Shown piece after piece: positions 1 through 3,716 of a DNA stretch of 5,409 bases; the first letter of the stretch is position 1; every line of letters starts with the position of its first letter. The translations under genes and the position numbers were made by a program. This DNA comes from Rubrobacteraceae bacterium (GTDB lineage Bacteria; Actinomycetota; Rubrobacteria; Rubrobacterales; Rubrobacteraceae): positions 1 through 5,409 of the forward strand of contig JACCSM010000566.1 in NCBI GenBank assembly GCA_013698525.1, given 5' to 3'. The notes beneath the pieces were generated by a model that was given only the letters and a program-made list of their open reading frames with translations, was not told the origin of the DNA and did no database searches.

Positions 1-258
1 CCGCCGCTGCCCGCCGCCGTAGAGGTGGCCTGCTACCGCATCGTCCAGGAAGCCATAACCAACGTCGCGCGCCACGCCTACGCTAAGCGTTGCTACGTTC
101 GTCTGTCGGTCGACCGGGGGGCGGGTGTTGTGGAGGTGGAGATCACAGACGACGGCGTAGGGATACCAGGCGACCGTGTCGCAGGAGTAGGACTCTCCTC
201 GATGCGGCGAGCGGGCGGAGGAGCTTGGCGGGAGCTTGGTCGTGGGACCTGGGCCTGA
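1..258 (+). CDS. Sensor histidine kinase, C-terminal ATPase fragment (5' end outside window, 3' end frameshifted)
   Basis: This is the end of a two-component sensor kinase of the HisKA_3/NarX-DesK class, which autophosphorylates a histidine and passes the phosphate to a NarL-type regulator; such a regulator follows directly. Seen here is the HATPase_c domain: an N-box EAITNVARHA (from base 49, Mg-ATP asparagine at 61-63), a G1 box DDGVGIP (148-168) and a G2 box GVGLSSM (184-204). After SSM the frame breaks. The open frame reads RRAGGGAWRELGRGTWA and stops at 258, which is unlike the family. Dropping one C at about 208 restores the expected ending (RERAEELGGSLVVGPGPEGG, then TRVLARLPLP). As written, the protein lacks the last strands of the ATP-binding fold. 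The gene may be inactivated, or the base may be a sequencing error. The dimerisation domain and sensor region lie upstream of the window. Confidence 0.85.
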   Translation, partial: PPLPAAVEVACYRIVQEAITNVARHAYAKRCYVRLSVDRGAGVVEVEITDDGVGIPGDRVAGVGLSSMRRAGGGAWRELGRGTWA

Positions 259-355
259 AGGCGGGACGCGCGTGCTGGCGCGCCTGCCGCTGCCAGCCCC
301 GAAAGAGCACCCTCAAAGTGCGGCCTCGTCATGGAGATCATCATCCGCGTCCTAA
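208..355 (+). pseudogene. Out-of-frame 3' remainder of the histidine kinase gene
   Basis: Reading from base 209 in the next frame gives RERAEELGGSLVVGPGPEGG followed by TRVLARLPLP, the usual C-terminus of NarX/DesK-class kinases (GGxxxVxxxPxGGTxVxxxLPL). This frame stays open to the TAA at 353-355. An intact kinase would therefore have overlapped the response regulator start at 331 by 25 bases, the tight coupling typical of such pairs. In the frame as given, the kinase stops at 258 and leaves 72 bases before the regulator. The shift corresponds to one extra C in CGGCGAG at 205-211. Confidence 0.75.
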
Positions 356-990
356 TAGCAGATGACCATGGCGTCGTTCGGGAAGGACTGCGCGCCGTGC
401 TAGGCTCTGAGCCCGATATGGAGGTCGTGGGCGAGGCGGCCACCGGAAAAGAGGTGGTAGAGCAAGCTGCCGAGCTTGAGCCCGATGTCATTCTTATGGA
501 CATCCAGATGCCTGATGTAAACGGCATAGAGGCAACCCGCCGTGTTCTCGAGATCGACCCGGACGTAGGTGTCGTGGCCCTCACTATGTTCGAGGACGAC
601 GACTCTGTGTTCTCAGCCATGCGCGCCGGGGCGAGAGGCTACGTGCTAAAAGGTGCGCCGCCGACCGAGATCCTCAAAGTTGTGCGCGCCGTGGCGGGCG
701 GGGAAGCCCACTTCGGGCCTGAGATCGCCCGTCGCCTGATGAGGGTCTTCTCAGGACCCAAACCGGCTTCTCCTGAAGACATCTTCCCCGAGCTCAGTGC
801 CCGCGAAGTCGAGATCCTCGACCTCATCGCCCAGGGCCACAGCAACACAAAGATCGCAGGACGACTCTTCCTCAGCCCCAAGACCGTGGGCAACCACATC
901 TCCCACATCTTCACCAAGTTGCAGGTCGCAGACCGGGCACACGCCATCATCCGGGCCCGCGAAGCGGGGCTGGGCAGAGGGGATACGTAG
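331..990 (+). CDS. NarL/FixJ-family response regulator
   Basis: This is a two-component DNA-binding response regulator of 219 aa, a normal length for the family. The receiver domain (about residues 5-122) has the acidic pocket D11/D12, the phospho-acceptor D57 in LMDIQMP, the conserved T85 and K107 (VLK). A linker of about 30 residues follows. The C-terminal LuxR-type helix-turn-helix (about 154-213) has LSAREVEILDLIAQGHSN, KTVGNHISHIFTKLQV and the ending AIIRAREAGL. Phosphorylation of D57 is expected to promote dimerisation and promoter binding. The partner is almost certainly the kinase directly upstream, whose unshifted frame would overlap this start. ATG at 331 places the first beta-strand (IRVLIADDH) correctly, but no strong Shine-Dalgarno sequence precedes it, which fits translational coupling. 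If the kinase really is broken, this regulator may be uncoupled from its signal. The target genes cannot be read from the window. Confidence 0.93.
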   Translation: MEIIIRVLIADDHGVVREGLRAVLGSEPDMEVVGEAATGKEVVEQAAELEPDVILMDIQMPDVNGIEATRRVLEIDPDVGVVALTMFEDDDSVFSAMRAGARGYVLKGAPPTEILKVVRAVAGGEAHFGPEIARRLMRVFSGPKPASPEDIFPELSAREVEILDLIAQGHSNTKIAGRLFLSPKTVGNHISHIFTKLQVADRAHAIIRAREAGLGRGDT

Positions 991-992
991 AG

Positions 993-1032
993 CAGCATTT
1001 CAGCAAGTCAGCACTTCAGCATGTCAGCTTGT
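993..1032 (+). repeat. Five tandem 8-bp repeats (consensus CAGCANNT)
   Basis: Five contiguous octamers start at 993, 1001, 1009, 1017 and 1025. All begin CAGC and end in T; the first four share CAGCA and the fifth reads CAGCTTGT. The array begins three bases after the response regulator stop codon and has no open frame of its own. Its function is unknown. It may be a slippage-prone simple repeat, a protein-binding array or a genome-wide spacer element. A related motif, TTCAGG twice with 7-base spacing, lies at 5353-5365. Confidence 0.8.
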
Positions 1033-1097
1033 TGTTTACGCTTGTAGCCGAATGCGCAATTCGCAGTAGGTGAGCGTAGGAAAGCCGAAGAAAGCCG

Positions 1098-1161
1098 CTG
1101 CGTAGGGGCCAGCCCCCACAAGATTTCCCGACCAGAATGGGGGTAAGCCCTCATGACGCAG
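1098..1161. other. Nested inverted repeat (three stacked arms)
   Basis: Three arm pairs nest inside each other: CTGCGT (1098-1103) with ACGCAG (1156-1161), AGGG (1104-1107) with CCCT (1148-1151), and CCCCCA (1113-1118) with TGGGGG (1138-1143). This gives 16 pairs around a 19-base loop, with an internal loop GCCAG/TAAG and a CATG bulge on one side. No T-run follows, so it is not a standard intrinsic terminator. It could fold at the 3' end of the kinase-regulator transcript or act as a DNA-level site. It matches no riboswitch class that I can recognise. The innermost pairing is GC-rich enough that chance cannot be excluded. Confidence 0.45.
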
Positions 1162-1182
1162 GGACACCTCCTCCCCTATAGT
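1153..1182 (+). promoter_or_regulatory. Candidate housekeeping promoter for the RTX-like gene
   Basis: A -35-like ATGACG (1153-1158, four of six matches to TTGACA) and a -10-like TATAGT (1177-1182, five of six matches to TATAAT) are separated by 18 bases. Transcription would start near 1189, about 80 bases upstream of the ATG at 1270. The -35 box overlaps the outer arm of the inverted repeat at 1098-1161, so that structure would not be part of this transcript. This is judged by eye only. Confidence 0.4.
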
Positions 1183-1237
1183 GCTCTGTGTTACTGATAA
1201 AGGGGCGCCGTGAGTCCGGCCTCACTACACTACTCAC

Positions 1238-1262
1238 CCCGCCCACTTACACGAAAGGCGGG
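1238..1262 (+). promoter_or_regulatory. Ribosome binding region inside a possible hairpin
   Basis: The purine-rich stretch GAAAGGCGGG lies 7-11 bases before the ATG at 1270 and is the best ribosome binding site in the region. Its GGCGGG (1257-1262) can pair with CCCGCC (1238-1243) across a 13-base loop, so the site could be partly masked in the mRNA. The position of this site is the main reason to start the protein at 1270 rather than at the upstream in-frame GTG (1210). Confidence 0.4.
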
Positions 1263-1269
1263 CCTCTTC

Positions 1270-1806
1270 ATGAGACGCACAATACTGCTACTGGCCATCA
1301 TTGCCCTGACCCTCGTGGTGGCTGCCGGGGTGGCACTGGCGGTGAACAAGGTCGGGACCGATGGTCGCGACTTCCTGAAAGGAACTGACGGAGCCGACAA
1401 CCTTGTGGGCAAAGACGACAGCGACAGGATCTTCGGTCTGGCCGGTAAAGATAATTTGATAGGCGGGCCGGGAAAGGATGCGGTTTTTGGCGGTAGTGAA
1501 CGGCTCCCCTCGGGAGGTGACAAGAAGCTGGTCGGCGGTCCCGACAACGATGTCGTATTCGGCGGTAAAGGCTCAGACATTATCTTGGGCAATGAGGGTA
1601 ACGACCTCGTGGCAAACGGGCCGAATCGCTCGACAGACAAGCTTTCCGCAGGAAACGGCAACGACGTGGTCGGCGTCTTCAACGATCCCGCGGGCAGGGA
1701 CGTGGTCGTATGCGGTGGCGGCTTCGACCGGGTGTTCGCCGACACGGAAGATTTGGTCGCACCCGACTGCGAGAAGGTTGCCGACAGTGACTCTGAGTTT
1801 GGGTAA
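1270..1806 (+). CDS. Secreted RTX-like calcium-binding repeat protein
   Basis: This is a small exported protein of 178 aa. Residues 1-24 form a clear Sec signal peptide: MRRT, a hydrophobic core of about 18 residues, and ALA as the likely cleavage site. The mature part is made of degenerate hemolysin-type nonapeptide repeats (GGxGxDxxx): GTDGADNLV, GLAGKDNLI, GGPGKDAVF, GGPDNDVVF, GGKGSDIIL, GNEGNDLVA and GNGNDVVGV. In this family such repeats wind into a parallel beta-roll that binds calcium between turns outside the cell. The C-terminal part (VVVCGGGFDRVFADTEDLV, then DCEKV) is a recurring end in actinobacterial proteins of this type, and its two cysteines may form a disulfide. There is no enzymatic domain, so the role is structural or unknown. 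The in-frame GTG at 1210 would add 20 residues ahead of the signal peptide and is disfavoured. The next ORF starts directly after this stop codon in the same frame. Confidence 0.88.
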   Translation: MRRTILLLAIIALTLVVAAGVALAVNKVGTDGRDFLKGTDGADNLVGKDDSDRIFGLAGKDNLIGGPGKDAVFGGSERLPSGGDKKLVGGPDNDVVFGGKGSDIILGNEGNDLVANGPNRSTDKLSAGNGNDVVGVFNDPAGRDVVVCGGGFDRVFADTEDLVAPDCEKVADSDSEFG

Positions 1807-2493
1807 TTGGACGCCTCCATCCCACAGAGCTTCTGGGATGGTCTGCCTGCTCCGTGGGGACTTGATCAATACCCGAGCGAGCCTGGGGACTATGCCAGGG
1901 CTACGGGCCTGGCTAAAGCCTTCGAGCAGGCCAATATCAACCCACTCGTAGGCGACTGGCGCAGAAAGAGAACGTGCGAGGAGTACGTGCGCAGGTTGAC
2001 GCAGGCGGGGCTTGAAGATCAGATACCCGACCATGAGGCTCTCCTCGCTGAGTTCGGCGCTGGAGAACCTGATCAGGGCGACCAGGGTTCCGACGGTCGT
2101 TGTCAGGGCGTAAATGGCCGGCTGGCGCACGACCACATCTTCTACAGGGACGGGCGCTTCGCTTCAGTAGACAATTATGGCCGGTTCGTCGATAACGACC
2201 GCTACAAGCTCACCAACGACCACACCATCGTCTTCCCTAACTCACGCAACGAGTCTTTTCCTCCCGTTACCGCCCACTTCCGCTTCAGCGATGATCTCAA
2301 CACCGTCACGTTCGACCTCGTGCTGCCGAAGAACCTGGACGAATGCTCAGTACGCTGCCGGGGAGCTTATGGCTGGGCCGTCTCCGTGTTCTTTTCGGGA
2401 CTGCCCTGGCATCGCGTGTGCCAGGCGGACCACAAGGATAACAACGTCAACGGCCGCACAGACGAACTAGGCGAGCCGTGCTGGATCTCTTGA
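1807..2493 (+). CDS. Hypothetical protein, cysteine-containing, in frame after the RTX-like gene
   Basis: I do not recognise the family of this 228-aa ORF. Its codon use looks like real coding DNA. The only plausible start is TTG at 1807, immediately after the TAA at 1804-1806 and in the same frame; no good ribosome binding site precedes it and there is no signal peptide. Residues 1-85 look helical (FWDGLPAPWGLDQY, TCEEYVRRLTQAGLEDQ). Residues 99-205 look beta-rich and may be barrel-like (DHIFYRDGRF, YKLTNDHTIVFPN, AHFRFSDDLNTVTFDLVLP, GWAVSVFFSGLPW). Six cysteines (57, 99, 180, 184, 205, 225) suggest an exported, disulfide-bonded protein. Near the end, DNNVNGRTDE (211-220) resembles a DxNxNG calcium-binding loop. 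It may be translated by termination-reinitiation from the gene before it, it may be the C-terminal half of one secreted protein split by a nonsense codon, or it may be a remnant that lost its own signal peptide. Confidence 0.6.
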   Translation: MDASIPQSFWDGLPAPWGLDQYPSEPGDYARATGLAKAFEQANINPLVGDWRRKRTCEEYVRRLTQAGLEDQIPDHEALLAEFGAGEPDQGDQGSDGRCQGVNGRLAHDHIFYRDGRFASVDNYGRFVDNDRYKLTNDHTIVFPNSRNESFPPVTAHFRFSDDLNTVTFDLVLPKNLDECSVRCRGAYGWAVSVFFSGLPWHRVCQADHKDNNVNGRTDELGEPCWIS

Positions 2494-2545
2494 ACCTACA
2501 CAGTAACGAGCGATTCGATTTACAGCCGCGCAGTGCGGTTCTCCG

Positions 2546-2575
2546 GGGAGGAGGACGCTGCCTCCTCCCTTTCTC
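2546..2575 (+). terminator. Rho-independent terminator for the plus-strand genes
   Basis: A perfect 9-bp stem pairs GGGAGGAGG (2546-2554) with CCTCCTCCC (2561-2569) around the 6-base loop ACGCTG and is followed by TTTCTC. It lies 53 bases after the stop codon at 2493. The T-tract is short and interrupted, but the stem is strong and there is no T-run on the other strand, so it should act on plus-strand transcription. Confidence 0.7.
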
Positions 2576-2621
2576 AAAGCAGAAAGGACCGCCGGGGAGG
2601 ATGGGGAGAACGACGGTCCTT
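2574..2621 (-). terminator. Terminator for the toxin-antitoxin operon
   Basis: In the minus-strand transcript an 11-pair stem (arms at 2621-2611 and 2594-2584) encloses a 16-base loop. It ends in CCTT and continues TCTGCTTTG, a T-rich tail. One pair is a U-G wobble on this strand but a C/A mismatch on the plus strand, so the structure favours minus-strand RNA. It lies about 45 bases after the toxin stop codon. Confidence 0.6.
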
Positions 2622-2665
2622 CGCAACGTATTGTACTGGCAAGGCGAGGCCTCCCCAGAGGTTTC

Positions 2666-2995
2666 TTAGAGACCGGGAAGCCCGAAGAGCCTGGCGAACT
2701 CGGCGTAAGCGTCGCTCTCGTCTCCTGCTGACCTGATACCCACGTACACCACCTCGGCTACCTGCTCGCCGCTCTCCAGCGTGAGCAGCCTCCAAATGAT
2801 CCTGTAACGCCCGCTGTGGATACCACAGAAACTCTGTAGGGGTCTCCGGAGCGGATACCCCGCGCTCGAGGGCGCGGCCCCGATGGTCGCCATCTTGCGC
2901 ACAGCCTGCTTCTGGATCTTGGCCGGGAGTTCTAGCAGGCTCTCAACCCCCGTCCTGCTGACTACAAGCTTCCATTCAGGGTTCATACCCTTCAA
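2666..2995 (-). CDS. RelE/ParE-fold toxin of a type II toxin-antitoxin system
   Basis: This 109-aa protein has the layout of RelE/ParE-superfamily toxins: an early WKLVVSRTGVESLLELP segment (8-24), a helix KIQKQAVRKM (26-35), a PLRRPL strand (48-53), the diagnostic SGRYRIIW (61-68), and VVYVGIRSAGDESDAY (82-97) leading into the C-terminal helix. The family contains ribosome-dependent mRNA nucleases (RelE, YoeB) and gyrase poisons (ParE). The basic residues R63, R65 and R88 fit the family, but I cannot tell the two activities apart by eye. The gene overlaps the antitoxin end by 20 bases, as is usual for co-translated pairs. I chose the TTG at 2995 because GGAGGT lies 8 bases before it; the ATG at 2986, three codons in, has no well-spaced site and is the alternative. 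Confidence 0.87.
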   Translation of the reverse strand: MKGMNPEWKLVVSRTGVESLLELPAKIQKQAVRKMATIGAAPSSAGYPLRRPLQSFCGIHSGRYRIIWRLLTLESGEQVAEVVYVGIRSAGDESDAYAEFARLFGLPGL

Positions 2996-3305
2996 CGTCG
3001 TCTACCTCCGGGATCATACCCTCGACCTCGGAGATCGAGTAGGTTCGCTCCTGAACCCCGCCGGACGATTTCCTCAAGGCATTCATCGCCCGCTCGTCGT
3101 CCAGAATCTTCATGGTCTCGGCCTCCCCGACCAGTTCGAGGTAGGCATCCTGAAGCCGGCGGAAAACGTCGGCGTTGATCACGAGGGCCTCGCGGCCCTT
3201 CGTCCCTTTGATGATGAACGTGCGCCCCTTCTCGACCTCCTCGAGGACGTGGGCAATCTCGCTCCTGGCCTCGGCCACGCCGAGCACCTCAGGGAGCTTC
3301 AACAT
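2976..3305 (-). CDS. Phd/YefM-family antitoxin
   Basis: This is a 109-aa antitoxin, first gene of the two-gene operon. The N-terminal part (about 6-60) has the Phd/YefM pattern: GVAEARSEIAHVLEEVEKG, then TFIIKGTKGREALVINADVF and a helix to about residue 60. In the family this domain dimerises and binds operator DNA. The C-terminal part (about 65-109: MKILDDERAM, SISEVEGMIPEVDDVEGYEP) is acidic and probably extended, the usual toxin-neutralising tail. At 109 aa it is somewhat longer than the typical 80-90 aa. The ATG at 3305 is supported by AAAGGAG six bases upstream. The toxin's ribosome binding site lies inside this gene's last codons, which couples the two. The antitoxin-toxin complex is expected to repress its own promoter through the TGTACA sites at 3439-3456. 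Confidence 0.88.
   Translation of the reverse strand: MLKLPEVLGVAEARSEIAHVLEEVEKGRTFIIKGTKGREALVINADVFRRLQDAYLELVGEAETMKILDDERAMNALRKSSGGVQERTYSISEVEGMIPEVDDVEGYEP
3004..3009 (-). promoter_or_regulatory. Toxin Shine-Dalgarno within the antitoxin gene
   Basis: The minus strand reads GGAGGT here, 8 bases before the TTG at 2995 and 17 bases before the ATG at 2986. The site is embedded in the antitoxin codons for PEV, so toxin initiation occurs on mRNA already being translated for antitoxin. The spacing is the deciding evidence for the TTG start. Confidence 0.65.
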
Positions 3306-3311
3306 ATGCGG

Positions 3312-3318
3312 CTCCTTT
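3312..3318 (-). promoter_or_regulatory. Antitoxin Shine-Dalgarno
   Basis: AAAGGAG on the minus strand lies six bases before the antitoxin ATG at 3305. It is a strong match at good spacing and fixes the start. Confidence 0.8.
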
Positions 3319-3328
3319 CCGCGCCGAT

Positions 3329-3431
3329 GCCTCGATTGACCGCTCGAGTGAGCGTAGCCCCGACTAACCCCTCGGGTTGGGTAGTGCGCTCGGCTAGACG
3401 CACGCCTCGGTTAACCGTTCGAGTAGACGTA
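3329..3431 (-). repeat. Degenerate ~28-nt tandem repeats with inverted-repeat arms in the antitoxin leader
   Basis: Three full units (3329-3356, 3357-3383, 3404-3431) and one half unit (3387-3402) follow one another. The first and last units match at 22 of 28 positions, and all six differences are transitions. On the plus strand each full unit has 5-base arms around an 8-base loop: CTCGA/TCGAG (3331-3335, 3344-3348), CCCGA/TCGGG (3359-3363, 3372-3376) and CTCGG/TCGAG (3406-3410, 3419-3423). In the middle unit a T-A pair has become C-G, which preserves pairing. Further short hairpins are CGCTC/GAGCG (3341-3354) and GTGCG/CGCAC (3384-3403). With the promoter at 3437-3464, the array would fill nearly all of the antitoxin mRNA leader. 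It could act as RNA structure or as additional protein-binding sites. Confidence 0.7.
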
Positions 3432-3436
3432 CTTAT

Positions 3437-3464
3437 ATTGTACATAATCATGTACATACTGCAA
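3437..3464 (-). promoter_or_regulatory. Promoter of the toxin-antitoxin operon
   Basis: The minus strand has a -35 TTGCAG (3464-3459, four of six matches to TTGACA) and a -10 TACAAT (3442-3437, five of six matches to TATAAT) separated by 16 bases. Transcription would start near 3430, giving a leader of about 125 bases before the antitoxin ATG. The palindromic operator lies over the spacer and -10, as expected for an autoregulated operon. Confidence 0.65.
3439..3456. promoter_or_regulatory. TGTACA palindrome pair, probable antitoxin operator
   Basis: A perfect inverted repeat has 7-base arms and a 4-base spacer: TGTACAT, AATC, ATGTACA. Each arm contains the self-complementary core TGTACA (3439-3444 and 3451-3456), with centres 12 bp apart. 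A weaker GTAC lies at 3429-3432. TGTACA cores are the known binding motif of the E. coli YefM antitoxin, and the protein encoded downstream is of that family. The site overlaps the promoter -10 and spacer, so binding should block RNA polymerase. Confidence 0.7.
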
Positions 3465-3716
3465 GGCGTATCCGAAATCATACCTTCCTCCCGTGAACAT
3501 CTGGTACAGCAACCATAAAATAGCTCAGAAGAGGACGACTTCTCTTGGCTTGTGGCGACATCCGTGGTGCCTGCCTGGAGGAGTTCGGCGGTAACGACTC
3601 GTTATCTTCGGGATGAGGAGCTTAGGAAAGTTTAGCCCTTCTTAACGGGCCGTTGCCCGGTCTGTTACGTCCGTCCGCTACAGTGCCCTCCAGGCTATGG
3701 ACGGGAGGTATTTTCT
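3465..3716. other. Divergent intergenic stretch
   Basis: No gene is supported between the toxin-antitoxin promoter and the DUF4173 start. It holds a 13-bp odd palindrome, TAACGA-C-TCGTTA (3592-3604), that could be a regulator site, and a small hairpin CGGGC/GCCCG with loop CGTT (3646-3659). I see no convincing promoter for the downstream gene; TTGCCC (3654-3659) and TACAGT (3680-3685) are 20 bases apart, which is too far. Confidence 0.4.
3671..3708 (+). promoter_or_regulatory. Ribosome binding site of the DUF4173 gene, possibly in a hairpin
   Basis: GGGAGG (3703-3708) lies 8 bases before the GTG at 3717 and decides that start. The adjoining GGACGG (3699-3704) can pair with CCGTCC (3671-3676), which would partly mask the site. 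The loop is 22 bases, so the structure is weak. Confidence 0.55.

Noticed and set aside
1098..1161. Known riboswitch or tRNA
   Set aside because: I tried matching the conserved cores of TPP, cobalamin, c-di-GMP, c-di-AMP and SAM riboswitches and a tRNA cloverleaf; none fits.
1210..1269. GTG at 1210 as start of the RTX-like protein
   Set aside because: It would place 20 non-hydrophobic residues before a clear signal peptide; the ATG at 1270 has a better placed purine-rich site.
1230..1820. Long open frame on the minus strand opposite the RTX-like gene
   Set aside because: Composition is serine/proline-rich antisense shadow of a clear repeat protein with a signal peptide on the plus strand; no domain and no ribosome site.
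1573..2136. Minus-strand open frame of 187 codons
   Set aside because: Overlaps two plus-strand coding regions in antisense and has no recognisable motif or start signal.
3329..3431. CRISPR array or type III (ToxIN-like) RNA antitoxin repeats
   Set aside because: Units are degenerate and contiguous without unique spacers, no cas genes are present, and the adjacent toxin is RelE/ParE-fold with a protein antitoxin rather than a ToxN-type nuclease.
2883..3518. Plus-strand open frame of 211 codons across the toxin-antitoxin operon
   Set aside because: It is antisense to two recognisable genes and runs through their promoter and leader repeats; no family features.
3646..3659. Terminator hairpin CGGGC/GCCCG
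   Set aside because: Stem of only five pairs without a following T-run and no gene ending just upstream on the plus strand.
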